A stretch of 64,000 nucleotides of DNA from Coptis chinensis (lineage: Eukaryota; Streptophyta; Magnoliopsida; Ranunculales; Ranunculaceae), in assembly GCA_015680905.1 (NCBI GenBank), contig CM027384.1, positions 69,013,001-69,077,000 of the forward strand. Direction: 5' to 3'. Positions 11,695 to 22,627 of this stretch are shown here, one piece after another; position 1 is the stretch's first letter; every line of letters begins with the position of its first letter. A program made the position numbers and the translations under genes. Under the pieces are notes generated by a model that had not been told where the DNA came from, made no database searches, and saw nothing but the letters and a program-made list of their open reading frames with translations.

Positions 11695-13290
11695 TGACAC
11701 TGCCTCCTTTTTGTGTGTGTAGATGAGATGGTGTATGATGTAGACAGATGATGGTCGTTGAACAAAATAGAAGCGTATTAAAACCTAATTATCCCTCAAT
11801 AAGTAAAGGATGAGTAGGGTATCGTTCCACTTTTAAGTGTATGTTATGTGAAGGGCGACGGAATTTGGAAAGGGGTTTGAGGGATTAAAAATTATGATTG
11901 TAGAGATTTTAGATTCTAATGCTAAACTAAACTAAATTAACTAAACTATTGAGAATTTATAAGAGAGGGAATTCAAGAGATTAGAATCCACCAATATTTT
12001 TGATCTATGACCTTCTACTTCATGGTTGTTCTTACAAGTAGACTACAATTAGGCAATCGAGCGAGTGCCGATGCCCTCTTGGACGAGACATCGTTAACAA
12101 TTTACTCTACTTAAGATTCCTATGTTTATGATATTAATATCTTCTTTCCTTTTATGTAAGCTTGGGCAGCCATTCAATGTATTACCGAGAGCAACATTAA
12201 GGAGTACTTCCTAATAGGGCGGCCATTTAATGAATCACCACTTAAGGCAAACACAAAGAATACTTCCCCTAGGCAGCCACTCCCTGAGCTACCCTTCTGA
12301 GGCAACACAAAGAATATTTCCCTAACTCTAAAGAACTATACTACTAGAAGAAAAGTAAAGAACACTAGCATGATATTAATATTGCAAAACATAAACCCTA
12401 TTCTATACTTCCATCCTCTGGTGTGGGCAATGAAACTAATAACTCAAAACATAAAGAACTAACCTAATTAAAGAACACCATGAACCAGAAGAATCATTAA
12501 ACCTTAAGCACCGACTTCATCTCCTCCCTTGAAGGAGAAGATTAGCCTTCCATAAAGAAGGAAAAACACGAAGAACATGAAGAAGAGTCGAAGAACATAA
12601 GACTAGAAAAGACTAATTTATTAAGACTAGGCTAGTTAAAACCGAATATTTTATTATTAATCTCTCTCTGCCTCAAGTTTTGGAGACAAGAATATAAGTG
12701 AATTGACAAATTACATGAGGCACTTAGGTCCTCTATTTATAGGGGTTATAATGAGTTCTAGAAGCATTCCAAACCGCCATTTGTTTCCTAATACAAATAG
12801 ACCTTTTTTCAGAGTCCAACTTCATCTCCAAAATTGAGAAGGAATTGGCTACAGTGTTGTTTCATGCGTCTGGACGCACGATCCATGCGTCTCAGACGTG
12901 AGAAATGCGTCTGGACGCGCGATCCATGTGTCCCAGACGCGGAAGTCTATTTTGTCTCTTCTGCTCTATCCTTCTATCCTCTTTTGCGGGATTTGGTCCA
13001 AGAAAAGAATCCTTTGGCCTTGGGCTTCCAAATAGGCTTTAAAATAGGTCTAAGTCGCATCTTTAATAGCTCCAATTCCTTGGCCTTCTCCATGATTGTC
13101 CACGGGCTTCCCATGTGATCCTTAATGCTCTAAATTGCTCTATTTTACCCCTTTTTCTCTAATATTCCACAAAACTTTCTCTTTCACCTATAGAATCATA
13201 AAACATAACTTACAAACACTATTAGTCCACTAAGATGGCTAAACAAGAGGCATAATCGAGGGTTAAATTACACTTTTTGAGCACTTATCA
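11695..13290 (-). repeat. Right (5') LTR of the Athila-like element
   Basis: Starts TGACAC on the plus strand next to the primer site and ends TTATCA at 13,290. Bases 12,067-13,290 match the left LTR. It contains a local duplication of a GCGTCTGGACGC-type unit (about 12,862-12,945) that is single in the left LTR. The start at 11,695 is inferred from the primer site, because the left LTR lacks this part. Confidence 0.8.
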
Positions 13291-15122
13291 ATAGTTAGAT
13301 TGGGTTTTTGGTAGGGAGCAAAACCGAACTGTTGGGAGGTGAGTGGTGGTCCGGCGAGCTCTGCAGTGGTGGAGGAAGTGTGGAAGAGATGACCTAGCAT
13401 AGTTAGATTGTTTTGTTTTGTTAATAGAAAACTCTCTCTTTCATCAATAGTTAGATTGTTTTGTTGGTATCATTAGGTAGGGGTTTTCGCAAGGAACCAA
13501 ACCACTGGAGTGAGGGTGGTGGACTAGTGGAGGCTGGTGGTGGCTGATCAGTGGAAGTGGTGAGCTGGGGAGGAAGATGAACAGTGAGATTTTGGGTTTT
13601 GTTGGGCTTGGGCCGAACTTAGTATGTGGGCTTGTGTGTTTTTCTTTCTATTTCATTTATGGGCTTAAGTTATGTTATATTGGGCTTGGGAAAGACTAAA
13701 CCCTTTGAGCCTTAGTCTTTGGGTTTTGGCAGGTTGACTTTGACTGTTGACCAGAGTTGACTTTGACTAGTTGCCCAAGTTTTACTTTTAACTCGGATTA
13801 TGAATTGGTCTATTAGGATAGGTCTAGGGCTATTAGCGTGCTTGGCTTTACGCTAAGACCTTTCTATATATACGTGTATTAACTACTATGTGATATTTCA
13901 GTCTCTTATGATATACGACACTATGACATTTAAACATCAATCTAATTAATAACACGTAAACAATAATACATGAAACAAGATACTCCTCCGTTCTCTGAAA
14001 TAATATATGCAATAACATTCAATAATGCGTAAACAAATTTACCACACCCTTTTTGAATCTCTCAACGCCTCAAGTTTTGGAAATGAGTTTTTTTTACTGA
14101 AGATGTCATGTGATAGGTGGGCATTTATTGAATGTGTCATAAATAGCCCGTTAGCTGGGTATTCATTGACTGTGCCATGAATGACCCGGGTATTCATTAA
14201 ATATGGCGGGAATGACCTAAGGTACATAGATACTAAAGGGTGGGTGTATAAGAAAAGTAATTGATTAATTGATTAATTGATAAGAGAAATTGATTTGATT
14301 ATGCGAGTGTGTTTGGGCTTATATTTGAATACCTATAGGATATCTATACATGTTATATAAAATTTCTAACTTTCGTTTGCAGGAGGGTAGGACTTAATAA
14401 TATTTTGTGCGAGGACGCGGTCCTACCCTTATACAGAAGTGGATATCGGTAAGTTTTAATTCAATTACTTACTTATTAAAACGAGTTATTATAATGAGTT
14501 AATATAATAGAAGTTTTGCTTGGGAAGAAACTATGCCGGTTGAAATGACGAAACTACTTGTCTTCCAAGCTGAAAATGTTTAAGTTATGATATATTTAAA
14601 GTGTTAGTTTGATAAGTAAATACTGGAAATATTTATATGTAGTTAGTCTACTCATACCAGCAAATTTCATTTTTGCTGACCCATGTTTGCTTTGTTTTGG
14701 CAACGTGGGTGTGTTCTTGGGAACATAGGTGGAAGGCAGTGGAACCACAGCGTTAGATTTGGATTTGTTTCTGGAGCAGTCCGGGAGTTTATTTTATTAG
14801 GTCTAATCTTTTTGGAAGTATGTAATAACGTAGTTTCATATTCATATGACATGAGAATACGATGTTGAAGGCCTATTATTCTTAGAGTTTTATATTGATG
14901 ATTTTTGGACGGAAGATAGTCTTTTAATAAAGTGATGGTTGAGAAATTTTGAAAATATTTTGTTGTTAAGTTGATTCTTTTATGATGTGGGTTTTCGGTT
15001 TTAGCATGAGTTGTATCCACCCTGTCATAACTTGGGTTTTTAGACAATTGAATATAGTGATATTTGAGATATTTATATTTCAAATATTCATTTTGTAATT
15101 GTTTAGAAATTCGGGCCGTCAC
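13291..15122 (-). other. Non-coding region, probably LTR material ending at 15,122
   Basis: No gene seen. On the minus strand the block begins TGTGACGGCCCGAATTTC at 15,122, a typical gypsy LTR start. The opposite end is not defined and no target duplication was found. Near 13,287 and 13,443 the phrase ATCAATAGTTAGATTG recurs with related following sequence, a local imperfect duplication of about 155 bp. Confidence 0.4.
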
Positions 15123-15404
15123 AAAAACATCCTCAAGTTATAAAATATAACGCACTGACTGTTGTAACCAATCCAAATACAGTTCATCCCTTAACAAATC
15201 CTACTTCATCAAGCAAGTGATGAGATCAACTTAGTTGAAGGTGAATCCAAACTTTCATTCATAAGTTATTGGAAACTCCACCAAACCACATTAGAATTGG
15301 GAACCTAATCGAATTGGAAACTAGATCGAGAGTTAACGTGATAAACTTCCTCTTGCATGCACCTACCATAAATCCATAATCTCACACCGTATAAGAGATA
15401 AATA

Positions 15405-15683
15405 ATGGCTGCACATTCAATGGATTGCCTCCCAACAGAGATACTCTCATGGCTTCCTTTCAAATCCGTCCTTAAATACAGGTTTGTATCCAAAACATGG
15501 CTAGACATTGTCGATCATCTCCACTTATTTGCTGGTTTAATTTACTCAAGAAATCTGCTTTTGTCTTCATCGAGTATCTTACCAACCAACCCTATATATC
15601 GTAGAACTGTAGAAGATCATGATGATAATAGACGGTGCTTTAAATCCACAAAGATTGATATTGCCGTTTGTAGAGAAGTTTAA
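15405..15683 (+). pseudogene. F-box protein fragment (N-terminal F-box only)
   Basis: Opens with a true ATG. The first ~45 residues fit the F-box consensus: MDCLPTEILSWLPFKSVLKY followed by RFVSKTWLDIV, with the LP..IL..LP.KS....R.VSK.W pattern. F-box proteins bind SKP1 and select targets for SCF ubiquitin ligases. The frame stops after 92 codons with no kelch, LRR or FBA-type domain, whereas plant F-box proteins normally run 300-450 residues. The duplicated synthase unit starts within 50 bp downstream, so the gene may have been cut by the duplication or a deletion. The fragment has no counterpart upstream of copy B. A short intact gene is possible but unlikely. Confidence 0.55.
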
Positions 15684-16041
15684 CTCCTTTGCTACTGCAA
15701 TTAGTTCGTTTATGAACAATCTAAAAAAAAATAACGAATTAATTGATATAAAAAAGAGAGATGAATTTTTATGAAACTCCAGCAATAAAATGAGAAAATG
15801 AACTGCCAAATTTGAAGTTTTCGTTTCAATTTGTTTTGGGAGGGGAAAAGTTGTATTCCGGTTATAGTCTTTGAATTTTTTTTGGTGGAAAAGCTGGGCG
15901 GTTAGAAAAAAAAGGGTAAAATGGAGAAATAAGAAATTTTCTGAAACACTTAACAAGCCCAATACTGACATACTGACGTGTAACTAAAGTTGGAGTAGAT
16001 TCAAAGAAAAATGTCGGCGTTTCCTGATAGTGTCTAGAGCC

Positions 16042-16315
16042 TGTTGAATTCTGTGTTAGTGGTGATGCTAGGAGAGTTGTGATATTGATATATTAAAGAC
16101 ACCAAGAAGAAGACCAAAGAAGACTAGAGATTGATTAGGGTTGGAGTTTAGAGTTTGAGAGACTGAGCTCTACCCAGAGTTACATACTTATACTAAAACT
16201 AAAACATAATAATAGAAACTGCTAGATATGGATGTCCACACTTATAAAAACATGGGACTATCCATATTGGACATATTCTAATACTGACTTATTCTAATAT
16301 TGATATATTCTAACA
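16042..16315 (-). repeat. Left (3') LTR of the promoter element
   Basis: TGTTGAATT...TAACA. Followed directly by CTCCCCCTCAAGCTG, the complement of a Copia-type polypurine tract. Confidence 0.9.
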
Positions 16316-16710
16316 CTCCCCCTCAAGCTGTAATTACGCAAACTATGCAAATTACAGATTGGATTACAAAAAACAAATGATAAGAATATTGCTCCCCCTT
16401 TCACATAGAAACTGTCTTTAGTTGAAGAACTCGAACAACTGTTGAGATGTTCTGGAGGTGAAACTGTCGGTGCAGGCAATGGCCTAACCTGAATGCTAAA
16501 GGTGTACCACAGTTACAAACTGAAACCATAACACCAGTTTGATGGCGCGCTACTTGGCTGCTACTCACTTCATTCGTTGCTATGGCTTTCATAATCTAAA
16601 TTGCAAACGATAACACTGATTTGATGTGCGCTTCTTGGTCGCTACTATCAATATCATCAAACATACGTCTTGATTGAGGCTTGGTCTACCAAACATACCG
16701 GCAGCTTGGC

Positions 16711-16885
16711 GGTTTACTACTACTACAAAACATCTTGGCGGTTAAAGGCTTGACTGCTACCTGAAACATACTTGCAGTTTAGGCATGACTGCTACCTGAA
16801 ACATACTTGCAGTTTAGGCTTGACTACTACCTGAATACTGAAGACTACAATTTAGGCTTGACTGCTACCTGAATATTGAAGACTG
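16711..16885. repeat. Imperfect ~40-bp tandem repeats within the promoter element
   Basis: The phrases TTAGGCTTGACTGCTACCTG and ACTTGCAGTTTAGGC recur three to four times with small changes. No coding frame is kept. Confidence 0.7.
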
Positions 16886-17837
16886 AATAGTGGATATGCC
16901 TTGTCATGAAGAGTTCATCAAGGCATGCCAGAATATGGAGACATGAATACTCTTTCTCATACATCTCCATATTCTCCTTCCCTCATATACTATTGAATGT
17001 CTTCATATTTTCCTATTCCCCCTCTCAAGTTGGAATATACAAGGCTGAGTAGAAACATACAAAGACTTGTCTATTCCGACTTGAACTTGAAACTAAGAAA
17101 ACTAAATACCAACTTATACAACCAACCAATGCTCACTTCAAAAAACAATACTTCATACTCCAATACACAAAAACAATTCTAACAGAACATGCATCAAACA
17201 ATACTCACTATAGAGGGTGGAGGGTGGGTCGCGCCTTTTTATGACTGCGAACTTCTGGAACAGTGGAAAATGGAAAGAATAATTCCTCGTGAGATAGAGG
17301 TCATGTGCCCCTATAATACTTCAAACAAACAACTTGATCATGTTCTAGAAACCGAGAGAAGTCGACATCAATACCAATTCTTGTCATGAAGCTAGAAACC
17401 CAAACATCCATAACGACATACCAAACAATACTACCCTCAATCACGGATAAGAGTGCAAACTACCTTCCAAAGGCTTGATACTTCAAAAATCTCAAACCCG
17501 ATGAGTGGAAGCTTGGCGCGGTATCGCCATTAAGGCATATTGAGCCCATACTTGCAACGCCTGAAGTCGAGTCAAGCAAAAGTGCACCCCGCCAAATCTC
17601 GAGGCGATTGCGAGTCAGCGCCCGCTTTCTCTCGAATACAAAACGAACAATACTGAAAACAACTTTTGGCGTGCGGACTGAGCGCGTGCACGCCTGTCTA
17701 ATACTCTCCTAAGACGTAGATTGCGGAAGCGAAACAATACTAAGAAACCAATACTGAATGTCTTCATATCTCTCTCATATCATTCTTCAAACAAACTTTA
17801 AATACTAGCGGAATCTTGAAAACTTACTTTAATATGA

Positions 17838-17955
17838 CGATGAATAGTTCCGTGAACAGTACCCATGAACATTGTCGGTGAATAGTAACCATGAATAGTG
17901 CCCATGAACAGTGTCGGTGAATCGTGCCCATGAACAGTCTGGTGAACAGTAAATC
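17838..17955. repeat. GTGAACAGT / CATGAACAGT short repeat array
   Basis: Repeated units of the form TGAACAGT, CCATGAATAGTG and CGGTGAA lie in the leader of the element between the primer site and the interior. A similar array is at 27,820-27,900 in another LTR element. Confidence 0.75.
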
Positions 17956-18136
17956 CGCCCGAGAAAAAATTGAAACTTGAATTAAGATATAAGAACTTCT
18001 TCTTGTGAGAAATATTTCTTCTTCTTGAAATTTGACTTAAATACTATACTGAAAATTAAAACAAACTGATTTTGATTTTTTTTTCTTAAATAGGGTTTCT
18101 CTCCCAAGATACCACCAACCTCACTCCGATACCATG

Positions 18137-18405
18137 TGTTGAATTACGTGTTGAGTGGTGATCTTTAGGAGAGTTGTAATATTGATATATTAAAGACACC
18201 AAGAAGAAGATCAAAGAAGACTAGAGATTGATTAGGGTTGGAGTTTAGAGTCTGAGAGACTGAGCTCTACCCAGAGTTACATACTTATACTAAAACTAAA
18301 AACATAATAATAGAAACTACTATATATGGATGTCACACTTATAGAAACGGAACTATCATATTGGACATATCATATTGGACATATTCTAATAGTGACTTAT
18401 TCTAA
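18137..18405 (-). repeat. Right (5') LTR of the promoter element
   Basis: TGTTGAATT...TTCTAA. Its outer end lies 205 bp from the start codon of synthase copy A, so LTR promoter or poly(A) signals could affect that gene. Confidence 0.88.
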
Positions 18406-18610
18406 GAGCCCAATTTCTAGTTTGGTTTTTATGCTATGCTGACTCACCATCTTGTGATGTAGACGCTCTATTTGGAGGGGAGATCGATCTCCTTATCTTT
18501 TGCCCAAAAAAAAAAAAAAAAAAATGAATTTGTAGTAGTGCAAATCTGCAACAAATTTTTTAACTTGTAATTCCCTCTTTTGATCTCAGTTTACGACTTG
18601 CAATCCAGTC

Positions 18611-21600
18611 ATGTTGTTGTGCTTCTTCAGCAACAATCTCATGTTTCTACCCAAAACTCGGACGATTTCATCTCGACACGGTAAATGCTTCTTTATTCCA
18701 GTTTACGATGCTGATCTTTTTCTTTTACCTGTTCAGTTGTGCTCTGCTTGACAGAGTCATTTGAGTTGTGTATGTGTTTTATCTGTTCCTCTTCCTCCTC
18801 CTCTCATTTTCTAGTATATGTATATATGTACCATTTATTTTCTTAGTTGTTAGGTATTTATTTTTTCTTTTTTCAAGCTTCTGTTTCAGTATTTCATCGC
18901 TGATTTTGATTATATTTAGTCGATATAGCACACATTTTTACAATAAACGGAAGTATGTTTTATTTCTACAGACGGTGACGCGTTTCGTAGATTACATGTG
19001 GTGAGAAGAGCTGAAAATGCTATCAATGTAAGCAATTTCTCCAGTTCCCCAGTTACTATCTTGAAGAAGGAATTATTTTTCGTTTTGTCTGGATAATTAT
19101 ATCATGTAAACATCATGTCTCAGTGTGCTCAAGGTCCAAAAGAAAAAATCAGAGAGATGTTCAATAAGATTGAGCTTTCAGTTTCTTCCTATGATACCGC
19201 TTTGGGTTGCCATGGTCCCTTCTCCAGATTCATCACAACAACCCTGTTTTCCTGAGTGCTTAAATTGGTTACTGGAGAATCAAGTACGTGATGGTTCATG
19301 GACACTTCCTCATCACCATCACTTACTGATTAAAGAATCTATGTTGTCCACATTGGCATGTGTCCTTGCACTGCGGCGATGGGAGACTGGCGATGAACAT
19401 GTGAGAAAAGGTATTTTCATAATTTCATGTCAGGTCCAATGGGTCTCCATTTTTGGTTTTAGTTGTGATCAATCAAGCTAATAATATTGTTATGATATTC
19501 GATCTCTGTATAGGTTTAGAGTTTATGGAACTAAATTTTGGGCTAATCATGGACAAGAAGCATGCCTCCCCAATCGGGTTTGATATCATATTTCCTGGTA
19601 TGATTGAATATGCCAAAGATTTGGACTTAAACCTTCCATTCAGTCCAAAATTTGTTGAAGCAATGCTTCACAAACGGGATTTGGAGTTTGAAAGGTATGC
19701 ATGTTCTTATTCTTTAGTTGGAGTTGTTCTCTATTTCTACTTGTAACAGTGTTTGACATCTTTGTTCAGAGTCTCCAAAATCAATTCCAAGGGAAGTAAA
19801 GCTTATCTAGCATACACATCTGAAGGACTAACTAAACTATGTGATTGGAAGGAGGTCATGAAATGGCAGAGGAAAAATGGGTCTATGTTCAATTCCCCAT
19901 CAACCACTGCTGCCACTTTTATTCAAAATCAGGATGCGAAGTGTTTGGAATACTTGCGCTTACTCTTAAAAACGTTCGCCAATGCCGGTAACTAACGATG
20001 TTTATATGAATCTTTATTTTCTCACTGTTAATAGTTGAAGATCTAGATTCTACTACTCTACAATTGTCTTTACAGTTCCCACCAGTTATCCAGTGGATGT
20101 GTATATCCATCTCTCTATGGTTGACCGTCTTGAGAGAATGGGAATTGGGAGACATTTTAGGAATGAAATCAGAAGTGTATTGGACGAAACATATCGGTAC
20201 CTACTGAACTAATGCATTTTTATTTCAATGCGTGCTTGTTAATTTTTAATTGTGCCTCAGCTGAATGTCCTGTACTTGCATATACAGGGTATTAGAACCT
20301 TAGGGATGTGAATGCACTTAATCTTGCAGGCCTGCAGGGCAATATTAACTGACATAACAGACCAATTAATATTCTCAATTGTGATAGCATTGATCTTGGC
20401 CTATGACCAGATGCTGGCTGCGGAGGGAGGAAGAGATATTCTTAGACATAGAGACCTGCGCCATGGCTTTTCGGCTGTTACGGACAAATGGCTTTGTAGT
20501 TTCTTCTGGTAAGGAGATCTACATTTAATGGTGAATTTATATTTACCGCAACGATAAAAGTTAAATATACAGATATGTGGTGTAGACACATTAGCTGAAT
20601 TCAACGAAGAAAAAGATTTCTTCACTTCTGCTGGTGGAAATATCAAAGGTATACATACTGTTTTGGAGTTATACAAAACATCGCAGATCATGATATTACC
20701 AAATGAACCGGTTCTGGAGATACTAAATTCGTGGACAAGTCAATTATTAAAACAGAATCTAGCAAATGGTGTGATACATGATGGCAATTGCCAGAAAGAG
20801 GTATTTACCCAAATGAGTACAATACTTAATTTTTCTTTATTATCAGGAGTCATCTTAGTAAGCAAATAATCAAAGTAAGACATAAGTAAAACTTTATATG
20901 GTCATCGTCCGCAATTACAGGTTGTTAATTCTCTCAAATTTACCTATGATGCTGATGTAGAACGTCTAGAAAACAGGAGAAATATCGAGTGCTACAATGT
21001 GGACAGTCTTTGGGTCCTGAAAGCATCATATAGGTAATCTTACCTATCTTCAAGGTAGTAGATTTTTTTTGTCATATTATTTGCCCAGTATGTTAATTAT
21101 CGTGTTAATCGTTGCCTTTGCATTAGGTGCTCAAATATTGATAACAGAGATATTGTACAGTTTGGAGTTGAAGATTACAATTTTTGTCAAGGAATACTGC
21201 AGAAAGAACTTGCGAATCTTGAGAGGTACGGTAAGCAATATTTACTTGGAAGTAAACTCTATACTCATTATCGTCTTACCACTGTCAATTTAACTTAAGC
21301 AGGTGGGTTAAAGAAAACAGATTAGATCAACTCAAATTCGCCAGGCTGAAGCTCGAATACTTGTACTTTTCTGTAGCTGGAATCCTTTTTTCTCCTGAAC
21401 TATCTGATGCCCGTATGTCATGGACAAAAAATTCATTTCTTTCCACTGTGGTTGATGATTTCTTCGATGTTAAAGGAAGTAGAGAAGAACTAGTAAACCT
21501 TATCAACTTGGTAGAGAAGTATGTTATTTTTCCTTCTATTTGTTAATGTATTTCATTTCAAGTTCAAAATTTGGTAACATAAACTTTTGGTTCTTGCATC

Positions 21601-22627
21601 TCCTAGACGATAATTTTGAGTATCCATGCTTGCCACAGATGGGAACGCGATACAGCAACGGATTATTCCTCTGAGCAAGTTGAGATCATTTTTCTGGCTA
21701 TTCAGAAGACAATTAATGACCTTGGTGACATTGCATTCACACGACAAGGCCGTAATATCGAACGCCATATGATTGATTTAGTAAGAATACAAAATCTTGA
21801 ATAGAATTTCAAAAGATTAAGGTCGTTACATGAATAAACCTTTCCCCTCAGAAAGAAGTAAGCCACAGATGAATTACACGAATACGCACTTCACGACAAC
21901 TAATAACTACATGAATACGCACTTCACTAAAACTAATAACTATAGTTTCATTTTTGGTACGCAGTGGCTTAGTTTGCTTAATTCTATGATGAAAGAGTAT
22001 GAGTGGGTCAGAGATAAGTCAGCACCCAAGGTGGAAGAGTATATCGAGACTGCAAGTATCTCATTCACATTGGGACCTGTTGTTCTTGTAACGCAATACT
22101 TTCTGGGGCCTAAGCTTTCTGAAGAAGTTATAACAAGTCCGGAATACAACGATCTATTCAAACACACGAACATATGTTGCCGACTTCTCAATGATGTTCA
22201 GACTTTCAAGGTATGTTTGTTTGGACTTTTTTTGCCTAACTTCATTAGCCTTAGTCTCCTTTTAACTTAAAGTTTATTGCAGAGAGAAGGCGAGCAGGGG
22301 AAACTGAACAGCGTCTTGTTGTGCAAGATTCATAGTCCTGAAGCCATAACTGAGCAACAAGCTGTGCGAGAGATACAGAGTATCATTGATCGCAATAGAA
22401 GAGAGCTACTAGGCTTAGTGTTGGATACAAAGGGAAGTATTGTGCCTAAAGCTTGCAAAGATTTATTTTGGAATACTTTTAGAGTAACTCATCTCTTCTA
22501 CCGCAAGAAGGACGGATTCTCTTCTCCATTGGAAATGGTAAATGCTGTCAATGCAGTTATTGATGAACCTATAAGTCTTCCATCTTCATCTTCTGGAAAA
22601 GGGATGGATGGACCTTGTGTTGCTTAG
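18611..22627 (+). pseudogene. ent-Kaurene synthase-like diterpene synthase, copy A (one frameshift)
   Basis: Class I diterpene synthase; family members convert ent-copalyl or related diphosphate to ent-kaurene-type olefins in plastids. Exons by GT-AG and frame: 18,611-18,680; 18,972-19,027; 19,124-19,410; 19,514-19,694; 19,770-19,987; 20,076-20,196; 20,411-20,508; 20,586-20,800; 20,921-21,033; 21,127-21,225; 21,303-21,518; 21,639-21,780; 21,965-22,210; 22,283-22,627. Apart from one extra T at 19,201-19,203, which breaks the SSYDTAWVA motif near residue 65, these give 801 residues, the family's usual size. DDFFD lies near residues 537-541 (21,454-21,468) and NDVQTFKRE spans the exon 13/14 join; no DxDD is present. 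The first ~40 residues resemble a transit peptide. The extra base lies in a short homopolymer, so a sequencing error is possible and the gene could be functional. A stop-bearing 12-bp insertion shortens the C-terminus. The product cannot be told from sequence. Confidence 0.85.

Larger units (their letters stand above)
986..13290 (-). mobile_element. Athila-like Ty3/gypsy retrotransposon, decayed, full span
   Basis: LTRs of the same sequence lie at 986-2,272 and 11,695-13,290. Between them, on the minus strand, come gag, protease, reverse transcriptase, RNase H and integrase in Ty3/gypsy order, running right to left. A primer-binding site beginning TGGCGCC sits 2 bases inside the right LTR, and a purine-rich tract (GGCTAGTTGGGAGTTG on the minus strand) adjoins the left LTR at 2,273. 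The Athila assignment rests on the DLGAS protease motif, the TGGCGCC primer site, the gag zinc knuckle and integrase tail, and the long 3' non-coding region. Frameshifts, stops and a hAT insertion inactivate it. The left LTR is cut at its outer end, so no target duplication can be checked. Confidence 0.88.
16042..18405 (-). mobile_element. Non-autonomous LTR retrotransposon (Copia-like) in the promoter of copy A
   Basis: Two ~270-bp LTRs (16,042-16,315 and 18,137-18,405) start TGTTGAATT and share most of their sequence. The element is flanked by 5-bp duplications gagcc (16,037-16,041 and 18,406-18,410). The paralogous site near copy B (57,437-57,441) has gagcc once, an exact empty site. On the minus strand a primer site TGGTATCGGAG, resembling initiator-Met tRNA sites, adjoins the right LTR. 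A polypurine tract CTTGAGGGGGAG adjoins the left one. The 1.8-kb interior shows no gag or pol. The right LTR appears to lack the final CA. Confidence 0.9.

Noticed and set aside
16294..17390. Short frames inside the promoter LTR element
   Set aside because: No gag or pol similarity on either strand, and the frames overlap repeats.
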